A DNA stretch of 64,000 nucleotides from CAYSYM01 sp964435115 (lineage in GTDB: Bacteria > Chloroflexota > UBA6077 > CF-72), in assembly GCA_964435115.1 (NCBI GenBank), contig CAYSYM010000007.1:28223-92222 (forward strand), given 5' to 3'. Below the pieces are notes generated by a model. The model had not been told where the DNA came from and made no database searches. It was given only the letters and a program-made list of their open reading frames with translations. Positions 7,921-17,063 of this stretch are shown here, one piece after another (the first letter of the stretch is position 1; every line of letters starts with the position of its first letter). The position numbers and the translations under genes were made by a program.

Positions 7921-9651
7921 CTATGACCTGATGCCGAACTGGCCGCTGATCCGGTAGACGGCGGCGACGACGAGGATCAGGCCGGCGATCATCAGCACCC
8001 CCAGCGCCGCCACCGCGGTCTGCTTGCCACTCTCGAAGAGGTCGAAGACCAGGAGCGCAAGCACCGTGCTCTCGCTCGTCGCCAGGAGCACGGACGCGCT
8101 CAGCTCCCGGATCGACACGACGAAGATGTAGATCCAGCCGGCCACCAGCCCGGGGCGCAGCAGCGGCAGGGTGACGCGCGTGAACGTCGTCCACCAGGAG
8201 GCCCCGGAGACCTGCCCGGCCTCCTCGAGCTCGCGGTGGATCTGCACCATGGCGCCGCTGTTGGTCCGCATGCCGTACGGCAGGTACTTGGTCACGTACG
8301 CGATGACGAGCACCCACAGGGTGCCGTAGATCGGCAACGGGACCGTGACGTACAGCCAGATCAGGCTCACGCCGAGGACGAGGCCGGGGACGCCGATGGG
8401 GAGGAACGCAAGCAGGTCCAGCAGGCCCCGCCCGGGCAGGCGCGTCTTCACCGTGATCCAGGCGATGATGGCCGTCAGCAGGCTCACACCTGTCGCCGCG
8501 CCGAGCGCCAGGAGGAAGCTGTTGCGGACCGCGAGCTGGGCGCGCGGGTAGCTCCACAGAAAGGCGTAGTTCTCCAGCGAGAGATACTGGAGCGCTTGTG
8601 GGCTCGGCTGGCGGTAGAACGGCAGCAGCGACGACCAGAGCAGGATGAAGAACGGCAGGCCGATGATGACCAGGAAGTACAGCGCCAGGTACGCGAAAGT
8701 GGCGTAGCGCCAGCGCCCCAGGTCCAGCACGCGCGGGCGGAACGCCTTGCCGGTAATGGTGCCGAACGACTCTGCGCGCGCGGTGAGGCGGTGGTAGAGC
8801 AGCACGCCCGTTGCGCTGATGGCCATCAGGCCGATGGCGAGCGCGCCGGCCAGGCCGAAGTTGGGCGGGTAGTTGCGCAGCGCCAGGAAGATCTCGCTCG
8901 TCAGCACCGGTACCTTGGCCGGGATGCCGACGAGGGCTGGAATCTCGAAGGACTCCAGGCCGCGCACGAACATCAGCAGGAGGGCCGAGGCAACGGCCGG
9001 CAGCAGCAGCCGCAGCGTGACCCGGCGTAGCGTAGCCCAGGTGCTGGCGCCGGACATCATCGCCGACTCTTCGAGGGACGGGTCCATGCTCTTGAATGCC
9101 GCCGACATCACCAGGAATACCAGCGGCGAGAGGTACAGGCCCTCCACCCAGACCATGCCGCCCATCGTGAAGATGTCGAAGGGGGCATCCGGCAGCCCCA
9201 GCAGCGACTTCAGGGCGACGTTGATCCAGCCGATCTTGGGGCTCAGCAGGAAGATCCAGGCGATGGTACCGAGCACGCCGGGCACGATCAGCGGCACCAG
9301 GCTGAGGGCGTAGAAGAGCTGGCGGAAGGGTGTGTTGGTGCGCTCGACGATCCAGGCGAGGCTGGTCCCGAGCGCGAAGGCGACCAGCGCCGAGCCGACG
9401 CCGTAGACGAACGAGTTCAGCAGCAGTCGGTAGGTCCGTGGCTGCGAGTACGCTTCAATGTAGTTGGCGACACTGAGCCCGGCCTGGTCTTCGACCCGGA
9501 AGCTGCCGACGAGCAGCATGGCCAGCGGGACGACCGTGAGGTACAGCAGCAGCAGCGCGGCCCCGGTGGGGAGCAGCACGCCAGGGTCGCGCAGGTAGTG
9601 GCCCCAGGGCACGCCGCGGAGCCGTGGGCGGGCAAGAGTGGCGGTAGCCAT
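7921..9651 (-). CDS. ABC transporter permease with two fused permease domains
   Basis: 576 residues, ATG 9651. About twelve membrane spans fall in two homologous halves. Each half has a binding-protein-dependent permease loop: SGASTWATLRRVTLRLLLPA (residues about 200-220) and SGASWWTTFTRVTLPLLRPG (about 495-515). These are the EAA-like loops that contact the ATPase. This fused two-domain layout is that of Fe3+ (FbpB) and thiamine (ThiP) permeases. It is encoded between its binding protein and ATPase. The first segment, LLPTGAALLLLYLTVVPLAM, is the first membrane helix. Confidence 0.9.
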   Translation of the reverse strand: MATATLARPRLRGVPWGHYLRDPGVLLPTGAALLLLYLTVVPLAMLLVGSFRVEDQAGLSVANYIEAYSQPRTYRLLLNSFVYGVGSALVAFALGTSLAWIVERTNTPFRQLFYALSLVPLIVPGVLGTIAWIFLLSPKIGWINVALKSLLGLPDAPFDIFTMGGMVWVEGLYLSPLVFLVMSAAFKSMDPSLEESAMMSGASTWATLRRVTLRLLLPAVASALLLMFVRGLESFEIPALVGIPAKVPVLTSEIFLALRNYPPNFGLAGALAIGLMAISATGVLLYHRLTARAESFGTITGKAFRPRVLDLGRWRYATFAYLALYFLVIIGLPFFILLWSSLLPFYRQPSPQALQYLSLENYAFLWSYPRAQLAVRNSFLLALGAATGVSLLTAIIAWITVKTRLPGRGLLDLLAFLPIGVPGLVLGVSLIWLYVTVPLPIYGTLWVLVIAYVTKYLPYGMRTNSGAMVQIHRELEEAGQVSGASWWTTFTRVTLPLLRPGLVAGWIYIFVVSIRELSASVLLATSESTVLALLVFDLFESGKQTAVAALGVLMIAGLILVVAAVYRISGQFGIRS

Positions 9652-9828
9652 GCTGCGGCAGCTCAGCGCGCGGAGCCCGACGCGCTCACCGGCCGAGCCA
9701 CGCGAAGGAGGACCGACGGAGCGCTGCGACTCGGAGCCACCGGCCGAGGTACGGGGGCCGCAACTGCGCCGAGCCCTGCCGGCCTGCAGCCCCCGTGCGC
9801 TTGGCCCTCGAGGGTGAGCGCGAAACGC

Positions 9829-11010
9829 TCAGGCATTGATGCCCAGCGCCTCGTTCCAGACCTTGGTGAGCTGCTGGTAGTCCTTCGCCATCTCCGGGCG
9901 GGCCGGGTACATCTTGATCCCTTCCGGCTTCAGCGGCGCCTGCAGCTTCACTCCGGGGCGGGACGGCACACGGCCAATGTCCGAGATGGCCTGCTGGCCC
10001 TCCTCGCTCAGCAGCCAGTTCCAGAACAGGCGCGCCGCGTTCGGGTTAGGCGCGCCCTTGATCACGCCGCCCGCCTGCAGGAGCTGTGTGGCCTCCGTCT
10101 TCATCCAGTCGATCGGAGCCTGCTTCAGCTTGAGGGCCTCGATGCGGTGCGCGTAGGCGCCGAAGAAGAGGGGGCTCTGTCCCGCCGCCAGCAGCTCGGT
10201 GGTCTCGGTGTGGCCCTTGAACGCCTGCGGCTTGTTGGCGCCGACCTTCCTCAGCCACTCCGTGGCCTTGTTCAGGTCGCCGAACTTGCCGCCCACCAGG
10301 CCGGCGAACATCTCCATGTCGGTGGCCTCGACCATGATCTTGCCGCTCCACTTGGGGTCGGCCAGGTCGTCGTAGCTCTTCGGGGCTTCGTCAGGCTTGA
10401 CCAGGTCGGTGTTCCAGGCGATCACGTCGATGTTCTGGCGCGTGGAGACCCACAGGTTGTCCTTGTCCTTCAGGTTGTCCGGGAACACGATGGCGTTGGG
10501 TGCCGCGAACGGCTCGAACAGCTGCTCGTTCAGGACGTTGAACACGTCGAAGCTGTTCGTCTCGAGGACGTCGGCCAGGACCTTGCCCCCCTTCGTCTCG
10601 GTGATCAGGCGCTGCACGAGCTGCTCGCCGTTGCCGCGGACGTGGTCCACGGTGATACCTGGGTACCGCTTCTCGAACAGCGGGTACACCTGGTTGAACT
10701 CGTCGAGGTTGAATGACGAGTAGACGACGACCTTGCCTTCCTTCTTGGCCGCGGCCTCGATAGTCGCCATGTCCACGGCGGCAGGTTTCGCGGCCACAGC
10801 CGGCGTCGCGACCGCCGGGACCGCCGTGGGCGCCGTGGTCGGTGCCGCGGTCGGCTTTGGCGGGGCCGCCGTCGCGGCCGGCGCCGGCGCGGCGGCCGGC
10901 TGCTGGCAGGCGGCGAGCAGCGAGCCGCCGCCGCCAAGGATGATGAGCGTGAGGAACGCGCGGCGCGATTGCCGCGCGGGGTCGTGGGAACCCCCTGACT
11001 CGCTAGCCAT
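9829..11010 (-). CDS. Family 1 extracellular solute-binding lipoprotein (Fe3+-type ABC)
   Basis: 393 residues, ATG 11010, first gene of the operon. The N-terminus has a twin-arginine motif (SRRAFLTLI) followed by a lipobox, LLAAC, so it is probably Tat-exported and lipid-anchored outside the membrane. A long Ala/Pro/Thr linker (about residues 35-75) is typical of Chloroflexota lipoproteins. The mature domain begins VVVYSSFNLDEFNQVYPLFE and continues DVLETNSFDVFNVL and NTDLVKPDEAPKSYDDLADP, as in iron(III)/polyamine-type binding proteins. Operon context suggests the ligand may be an organic acid. Confidence 0.9.
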   Translation of the reverse strand: MASESGGSHDPARQSRRAFLTLIILGGGGSLLAACQQPAAAPAPAATAAPPKPTAAPTTAPTAVPAVATPAVAAKPAAVDMATIEAAAKKEGKVVVYSSFNLDEFNQVYPLFEKRYPGITVDHVRGNGEQLVQRLITETKGGKVLADVLETNSFDVFNVLNEQLFEPFAAPNAIVFPDNLKDKDNLWVSTRQNIDVIAWNTDLVKPDEAPKSYDDLADPKWSGKIMVEATDMEMFAGLVGGKFGDLNKATEWLRKVGANKPQAFKGHTETTELLAAGQSPLFFGAYAHRIEALKLKQAPIDWMKTEATQLLQAGGVIKGAPNPNAARLFWNWLLSEEGQQAISDIGRVPSRPGVKLQAPLKPEGIKMYPARPEMAKDYQQLTKVWNEALGINA

Positions 11011-11177
11011 CTACCTACCCCCTTGCCTGCCAGACCGAGCGCTTCGCGCTTCCCGTTCTTCGCATGGCTGAGCACGTGAGTCGCAACGTGGCGAGTCGGG
11101 CCGTGCTGTGGCTCGGGTGCTCAGCCGGGTCCCCCGCGGGCTGGTCTCCGCTCCATCGGGACCGCTCCCGCGCCGAT

Positions 11178-11194
11178 GGTATGATCTTCATATC
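11178..11194. promoter_or_regulatory. 17-bp dyad, operator-like site 2
   Basis: Plus-strand GGTATGATCTTCATATC, identical at 14 of 17 positions to the copy at 3884-3900. Six of eight half-site positions pair around a central base, with TATGA-TCT-TCATA a perfect core. It overlaps and abuts the -10/start region of the minus-strand promoter, the place a repressor would bind. Confidence 0.5.
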
Positions 11195-11220
11195 TTCTGG
11201 GGCCGGGCCGGCGCTGTCAA
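11192..11220 (-). promoter_or_regulatory. Likely sigma70 promoter of the importer/decarboxylase operon
   Basis: On the minus strand a perfect TTGACA (11220-11215) is followed after 17 nt by GAAGAT (11197-11192), a weak -10 that matches at three positions. Transcription would start near 11185 and leave a leader of about 175 nt before the binding-protein ATG. Confidence 0.5.
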
Positions 11221-11236
11221 GCGGGTCGAGCGGCGC

Positions 11237-11268
11237 CGGATCCGCCGATTCCAGATCGGCGGGGTCCG
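11237..11268. repeat. Hairpin in the divergent region
   Basis: CCGCCGAT (11242-11249) pairs perfectly with ATCGGCGG (11255-11262) around a 5-nt loop. A further CGGA/TCCG pair lies outside a small internal loop. No T-tract follows on either strand. Confidence 0.55.
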
Positions 11269-11493
11269 TCGGCCGGGTGAGCGAAGCGACCTCACGCCAC
11301 GGATGCCTGACAGGCGCCGCGGGCGCGTCTGCGAGCCACTCGGCGCCCGGGCGCCGCGCGGATCCCTCAGCCCGCGTTCAGCCTCTCCTCAGCCGGCATT
11401 CAGCTTTCCTGACTAGCCTGGGCCCGGCTACCCCGGGAGGGAGCCGCGCCCCGTCCCCGCGGACCGAAGCCGGGACGGCCCGAAGGGAGGCCT

Positions 11494-14400
11494 ATGTCAC
11501 GCCGGATCAACCGCCGTACCTTCGTCAAGCTGTCCGCAGCCGCCGCCCCGGCCGGCTTACTGCTCGACTGGCGCATCGCCGCCGCGGACGACGGCACTGT
11601 CAATGCGACGACGTTCGGCCACCACCGCTGGAACAAGCCGATCGGGGAGGTCCCCGGCATCTGCCCCTTCTGCGCGGTGGGCTGCGGGGTTCTGACCGCC
11701 GTGGAGAACGGCGCCGTAGTCGGTATCGAAGGCGACCCTGACAACCCCATCAACATGGGCCGGCTGTGCCCCAAGGGGATGGCGCTGTTCCAGGAAGAGG
11801 AGCCGTGGCGGCAGCTCAAGGTGCTCTACCGCGCGCCGTACGCCACCGAGTGGCAGACCATCAGCTACGACGAGGCCGTCGCCCGCGTGGCCGCCAACGT
11901 CAAGCGCACCCGCGACGCCGGGTTCGTCGAGCGGGACGACGGCGTGCTGGTCAACCGCTGCGAGAGCCTCGCCTGGATGGGCTCCTCGGCCATCAAGAAC
12001 GAGGAGGCGTACGTGGCGACCAAGTTCGCGCGGTCGCTCGGGATCGTCTTCCAGGAGCACCAGGCCCGTCTTTGACACAGCCCCACCGTGCCCGGTCTGG
12101 GCACGTCATACGGTCGCGGCGCGATGACGAACCACTGGATCGACATCCAGAACGCGGACGTCATCATGATCAACGGCTGCAACCCGGCCGAGAACCACCC
12201 CATCGCCTGGCACTGGGTGCGCACGGCGCTCGACCGGGGCGCCAAGCTGATCGTCGCCGACCCGCGCTTCACCCGGTCGGCCTCACAGGCGCACCTGTAC
12301 GCGCACATCCGGCCGGGGACGAACATCGTCTTCTATGGCGGGCTGATCAACTACATCCTCGAGAACGAGCGCTTCGACCGCGAGTACGTGCTGAACTACA
12401 CCAACGCCAGCACGCTCATCAACCCGGAGTTCCGTTTCACGAACGGCCTGTTCAGCGGCTACGACCCGGCGAAGCGGGCCTACGCCAACGCGACCTGGCA
12501 GTACCAGGCCGGCTCAGACGGCACGCCCCGGCGTGACGAGACGCTGCAGGACCCGCAGACGGTCTTCCAGCTCATGAAGCGGCACTACAGCCGCTACGAC
12601 GCGCAGACGGTCGCCCGAGCCACCGGGATCCCGGCCGAGAAGTTCCTCCAGATCGCTGAGCTGTTCAGCTCGACCGGCCGGCCCGACCGGGCGGGGACCA
12701 TCCTGTACGCCATGGGCCAGACCCAGGCAACGGTGGGCACGCAGAACATCCGCTCCCTGGCCGTGATCCAGCTCCTGCTGGGGAACATCGGGATCGCCGG
12801 GGGCGGCGTGAACGCGCTGCGTGGCGAAGCCAACGTCCAGGGCGCGACCGATATGGGCGTCCTCTGGGAGTGGCTGCCCGGCTACCTCAACGTCCCGCGC
12901 CAGGCTCTGCATCCCACGCTGAAGGACTACCTGGAGAAGGAGACCCCGAAGACCGGCTACTGGGCTAACAAGCCGAACTTCATGGTCAGCCTGCTCAAGG
13001 CCTGGTGGGGCGACGCGGCCACGCCGGAGAACGAGTTCGGCTACGGCTGGCTGCCCAAGGCCAAGGGCAACTACAGCCACCTCGAGCTCTTCGACGCCAT
13101 GCACAACGGCACCATCAAGGGTTTCTTCGTCGTCGGCGAGAACCCGGCCGTGGGCATGCCCAACTCGAACAAGGTCCGCATGGCCATGGAGAACCTGGAC
13201 TGGCTGGTCGTGGCCGACGAGTGGATGACCGAGACCGCCGAGTTCTGGACCTCCAAGCGCCCGCTGCTCGACGTGAGCCAGACGGCCGATCCAGCCAAGA
13301 TCAAGACGGAGGTGTTCTTCTTCCCGGCGGCCAGCTTCAACGAGAAGGCCGGCTCGTACACCAACAGCGGGCGCTGGCTCCAGTGGAACGAGCAGGCCGT
13401 GGAACCCGAGGGGGACGCGCGCTCGGACCTCTACCTGATCACACGCTTGCTCAAGGCGATCCAGAAGGAGTACGCGGGGAGCACGGCGGCCAAGGACCAG
13501 GGGCTGCTCAAGGTGAACTGGGAGTACGGCGACCCGCCCAGCTTCACCGCGGTGCTGCGGGAGGTCAACGGCTACGAGACGGCAAGTGGCAAGCAGGTGG
13601 CCGGCTTCGCCGCGCTGAAGGCGGATGGCTCCACGGCGTGCGGCAACTGGATCTACTCCGGGGTCTTCCCCGATCCCCAGACCAACCGCGCGGCCTCGCG
13701 CAAGCGGGACGACCCGAGCGGCCTCGGGCTCTACCCCGGCTGGTCGTTCGCCTGGCCGGCCAACCGGCGCATCCTCTACAACCGGGCCAGCGCCGACCTG
13801 AACGGCAACCCGCGGAACCCGGCGCGCAAGCTGGTGTGGTGGGACCCGCAGGGTGGGGCTGAGAAGCGCGGCGCCTGGGTCGGCAACGACGTACCGGACT
13901 TCGCCGCCCCCAAGGCGCCGGACGCCGCGGCCAAGGCGGGCGGCGCCGCGCTGGATGCCCTCTCCGGCACCGACCCGTTCATCATGAAGACGGACGGCCG
14001 GGGCTGGCTGTTCGTCCCGAGCGGGCTCGTGGACGGGCCGCTGCCCGAGCACTACGAGCCGTTCGACGCCCCCACGGCCAACCTGCTCAACGCCGTGGCG
14101 CTCAACCCGGCCGTGAAGATCTTCGACGGCCCGATGGACAAGAAGGGCACGCCGGATGAGTTCCCGGTCATCGCCACCACCTTCCGGCTGGCCGAGCACT
14201 ACCAAGGCGGCTCGGAGACCCGCAGCCGGCGCTGGCTGGTGGAGCTGATGCCCGAGATGTTCGTGGAGGTGAACCCGGCGTTCGCCGAGCGGCGCGGCAT
14301 CCGCGACGGCGAGAAGGTGCGGGTGGAGTCGGCGCGTGGGACCGTGCTGGCGCGCGCCGTGCTGACCGAGCGGATGCAGCCCCTCGAGATCGACGGCCGC

Positions 14401-14550
14401 CAGGTGGACATGGTCGCCCTGCCGTGGCACTGGGGCTACTCGGGGTACTCCACCGGCCACAGCGCCAACGTGCTGACCCCCACCATCGGCGACGCCAACA
14501 CCTACATCCAGGAGGACAAGGCCTTCCTGGTGCGGGTGACCAAGGCCTGA
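11494..14550 (+). CDS. fdnG/fdoG-like: Formate dehydrogenase-N/O type catalytic subunit, selenocysteine-containing
   Basis: 1018 residues reading the in-frame TGA at 12073-12075 as selenocysteine (residue 194). Protein context around it (EHQARL-Sec-HSPTV, then YGRGAMTNHWIDI) matches the active site of FdnG-type enzymes, whose Sec is at almost the same residue. A Tat signal (RRTFVKL, residues 7-13) marks export. C57, C60, C64 and C92 bind one [4Fe-4S] cluster, and the rest binds Mo- or W-bis-MGD. It oxidises formate to CO2 on the outer membrane face and passes electrons to the downstream iron-sulfur and membrane subunits. The length is like E. coli FdnG. Not a pseudogene despite the TGA. Confidence 0.95.
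12073..12104 (+). promoter_or_regulatory. Bacterial SECIS element with its UGA codon
   Basis: The UGA (12073-12075) is followed after 18 nt by the loop GGTCT (12094-12098), closed by the perfect stem GTGCCC/GGGCAC (12088-12093 and 12099-12104). The E. coli fdhF SECIS has the same GGUCU loop at the same distance. This is what SelB recognises. The selABCD genes are not in this window. Confidence 0.93.
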
Positions 14551-14564
14551 GAGGGGGTGGCATC

Positions 14565-15359
14565 GTGGCTCAAGCTGTCCTCGTCGACACGACCAAGTGC
14601 ATCGGCTGTCGTGCCTGCCAGGTGGCGTGCAAGGAGTGGAACGAGCTCGAGCCCGAGAGCTACCGCGAGATGCAGCTCTCGAGCACGTTCCAGAATCAGC
14701 GCAACATCACCGCGAACACCTGGACGCTGGTAATGTTCACGGAGCAGCGGCTGGACGACCAGCAGCGCTGGCTGTTCACGAAGACGCAGTGCATGCACTG
14801 CACCGACGCGCCGTGCGTGGCCGTCTGCCCGACCGGCGCCCTCTCCAAGCAGAGCCAGGTCACCTACCTGGACGAGACGCGCTGCATCGGGGAGCGCTAC
14901 TGCGTGGCGGCCTGCCCGTTCGGCGCCATCCAGTTCCGCCAGGGGAAGGGCATCGTGCAGAAGTGCACCCTGTGCGTGGACCGGCTGGCCCAGAGCCAGA
15001 CGCCGGTCTGCGTCAAGGCGTGCCCCGCGGACGCGCTGACGTGGGGCGAGCGCGCGGACCAGGTGGCCGCCGCGCGAGCCCGGGTGGCCAGCCTCCAGGC
15101 CGCGGGCGTGAGCGGCGCCCGGACGTACGGCGAGACCGAGCTGGGCGGGCTGAACTTCCTGTACGTGCTGCAGGACCGGCCGAGCCTGCACGGCCTGCCG
15201 GATCCGCCGGCCGAGCAGCCGATCCAGGTGGGCAACCAGCTCGGCAACTGGGCCGCGGGCGCGGCCGTGTTCGGCCTCGGCGCGCTGCCGCTGTGGTGGC
15301 TGCTGCGCCGTCGCCAGGAGCTGGGAGAGCAGCCCGCGGGCGTGGAAGGAAGGGAGTAG
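14565..15359 (+). CDS. fdnH/fdoH-like: Formate dehydrogenase iron-sulfur (beta) subunit
   Basis: 264 residues. The start is GTG 14565, 14 nt after the catalytic-subunit stop, with a purine-rich GAGGGGGTGG before it. Four ferredoxin-type cysteine groups are visible: CIGCRACQVAC, CMHCTDAPCVAVCPTGA, CIGERYCVAACPFGA and CTLCVDRL...CVKACPADA, i.e. four [4Fe-4S] clusters. A single C-terminal membrane helix (WAAGAAVFGLGALPLWWLL) anchors it, as in FdnH/FdoH. It relays electrons from the Sec subunit to the NrfD-like subunit. Confidence 0.94.
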   Translation: MAQAVLVDTTKCIGCRACQVACKEWNELEPESYREMQLSSTFQNQRNITANTWTLVMFTEQRLDDQQRWLFTKTQCMHCTDAPCVAVCPTGALSKQSQVTYLDETRCIGERYCVAACPFGAIQFRQGKGIVQKCTLCVDRLAQSQTPVCVKACPADALTWGERADQVAAARARVASLQAAGVSGARTYGETELGGLNFLYVLQDRPSLHGLPDPPAEQPIQVGNQLGNWAAGAAVFGLGALPLWWLLRRRQELGEQPAGVEGRE

Positions 15360-15362
15360 CTG

Positions 15363-16256
15363 ATGGTCATCCCGGTCATGGGTTCGCCGGACGCCTTCGA
15401 GTGGCCCATCTGGGTCTACTTCTGGCTGGGCGGGGTCGCGGGCGGCGCCGTGGCGGCCGCCAGCGTCGCCAACCTGGCCCGGCCCGGCCGCTACCGCCGG
15501 CTGGGCTGGCTGAGCGTGCTGCTGGGCCTGCCGCTGATCGGTGTCGGCCTGCTCCTGCTCATCTACGACCTGGGCCGACAGGAGCGGTTCTTGAACCTGC
15601 TGACGGCCTGGCGGCCGACCTCGGCGATGTGGTGGGGGACCTGGATCCTGGGCGCGTCGGTGGCTGCCTACGGCTTGCTCCTGCTGGCGCACTGGTCCGG
15701 CCGGGCCACGGCGGCGTTCCGCGCGCTCGAGCGCCCACTGCTGTGGGCCAACGTCGTCGTCTCGATGCTCCTGGTGGTGTACACGGGAGTGCTGCTGGCC
15801 CAGACCAGCCGCCCGCTGTGGAACACGACCTGGCTGATCCCCGCGCTCTTCTCGGCCTCGGCGCTGAGCACCGGCGTCGCGGCGCTCGCGCTGCTCGGGC
15901 AGTGGCGCCGGGACCTGGCCGCGCCGGGCGTGCTGGCGCCGCTGCACCGGGCTGACGAGGTGCTGATCACGCTTGAGGCGCTCGTGCTGGTCGTGTTCCT
16001 CGGGTGGCTGCGCTGGTTTGCGGGGCCGGCCGCCCAGCGCTCCGGCGATGTGCTGGTGAGTGGAGCCCTGGCGGCGCCATTCTGGATCGGCGTGGTCGCG
16101 GTCGGTCTCGTCGTGCCGCTGCTCCTGGCGAGCGTGCGTGGCCGGCCCGGCCTGGGCACGCTGGCGGCGTGGGCCTCGCCCGTCCTGGTGCTCGCGGGCG
16201 GCCTGGTGCTGCGCTACGCCATCGTGGTTGGCGGACAGATCGGCACGCTGGCATGA
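15363..16256 (+). CDS. NrfD/polysulfide-reductase-like membrane subunit of formate dehydrogenase
   Basis: 297 residues, ATG 15363, about eight hydrophobic helices. The N-terminus (FEWPIWVYFWLGGVAGGAVA) is the NrfD-family opening. This family replaces the cytochrome b gamma subunit in many non-proteobacterial formate dehydrogenases and hands electrons to quinone. No haem-binding histidine pattern of FdnI type is evident. It overlaps fdhE by four bases (ATGA), so the two are coupled. Confidence 0.88.
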   Translation: MVIPVMGSPDAFEWPIWVYFWLGGVAGGAVAAASVANLARPGRYRRLGWLSVLLGLPLIGVGLLLLIYDLGRQERFLNLLTAWRPTSAMWWGTWILGASVAAYGLLLLAHWSGRATAAFRALERPLLWANVVVSMLLVVYTGVLLAQTSRPLWNTTWLIPALFSASALSTGVAALALLGQWRRDLAAPGVLAPLHRADEVLITLEALVLVVFLGWLRWFAGPAAQRSGDVLVSGALAAPFWIGVVAVGLVVPLLLASVRGRPGLGTLAAWASPVLVLAGGLVLRYAIVVGGQIGTLA

Positions 16257-17023
16257 GCGCCGTCGCCGCCGTCGACGACCTGTGCAGCCCCGCCGAACGG
16301 GCGCGCCTCGAGGCGCTCGCGGGCGCCATCGAGGGCGTGCGGGCCGCGGCTCGCGCTCGCGCCAGGCCAGAGCGGGGAGTTCACAGCGCTGGCCCGGCGG
16401 ATCGCCCGCTCGACTGGCCGCTCCTCGCCGAGGCAGCAGGCGAGAGCCTGCGGCTGCTGCGGCAGGCGCGCCTCGTACCCGCGCAGCAGGCGGCATTACT
16501 GGGCAAGCAGCTCGGGGATCCAGGGACACTCCAGCGCCTGGTCGCGTGGGGGTCCGGGCAGGCGGGCAGCCCGCCATTCGAGGGCGCCGCCCTGGCCTGG
16601 GAGGTGGTCCGCCTGGTGCTGCCCGCCTTCCTGCAGACGGGCGACGCCGTGAGCGAGCCTGAGGGTGGGGGTACCTGTCCGGAGTGCGGGGGAGCGGCCG
16701 AGTTTGCGTTCCTCGGCCAGGGAGCCGGGGCGCGCACGCTCACCTGCGCCGTGTGCGAGACCGCCTGGCGCTTCGACCGCGTGCAGTGCCCCTTCTGCGG
16801 GAGCCTGGACCACCGGGCCCTGCACTACCTGGCCGGCGGGCCGCGTGGCTATGCGATCCGCGTGTGCGACGCCTGCGGGACGTACCTGAAGACGGTGGAC
16901 CGGCGCCAGCGCCCCGGGAGCGAGAGCCCGCTACTGCTGCGCATGCTCAGCGTGGAGATGGATCTCTCGGCGCAGGCGGCGGGGTATCACCGCGGGGAGA
17001 CGCGGGCGCTCGCGGCCGCCTAG
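16253..17023 (+). CDS. fdhE: FdhE-type formate dehydrogenase accessory protein
   Basis: 256 residues, start ATG 16253 overlapping the upstream stop. Four CxxC zinc/iron motifs occur in the C-terminal half: CPECGG, CAVCET, CPFCGS and CDACGT, the rubredoxin-like knuckles of FdhE. FdhE assists maturation of Tat-exported formate dehydrogenases in the cytosol. The N-terminal third is poorly conserved and rich in Ala/Arg. It closes the operon, and a perfect hairpin follows its stop codon at once. Confidence 0.88.
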   Translation: MSAVAAVDDLCSPAERARLEALAGAIEGVRAAARARARPERGVHSAGPADRPLDWPLLAEAAGESLRLLRQARLVPAQQAALLGKQLGDPGTLQRLVAWGSGQAGSPPFEGAALAWEVVRLVLPAFLQTGDAVSEPEGGGTCPECGGAAEFAFLGQGAGARTLTCAVCETAWRFDRVQCPFCGSLDHRALHYLAGGPRGYAIRVCDACGTYLKTVDRRQRPGSESPLLLRMLSVEMDLSAQAAGYHRGETRALAAA

Positions 17024-17060
17024 CCCGACCGGCGCCACCGGGCGGTGGCGCCGGTCGGGC
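17023..17060. terminator. 17-bp perfect hairpin between convergent genes
   Basis: GCCCGACCGGCGCCACC (17023-17039) pairs completely with its complement at 17044-17060 around the tetraloop GGGC. It fills nearly the whole 40-nt gap between fdhE and the convergent MFS gene. No T-run, so a bidirectional stem-only terminator is inferred. Confidence 0.75.
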
Positions 17061-17063
17061 GCC

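Larger units (their letters stand above)
11011..11493. promoter_or_regulatory. 483-nt divergent regulatory region
   Basis: Separates the minus-strand importer/decarboxylase operon from the plus-strand formate dehydrogenase operon. It holds a minus-strand promoter, an operator-like dyad and a strong hairpin, listed separately. A possible plus-strand -10, TATGAT, is at 11180-11185 and TAGCCT lies near 11415. No convincing small gene was seen. Confidence 0.6.

Noticed and set aside
12073..12075. Premature stop making the formate dehydrogenase gene a pseudogene
   Set aside because: The TGA is at the known selenocysteine position and is followed by a canonical SECIS; the frame is intact on both sides.
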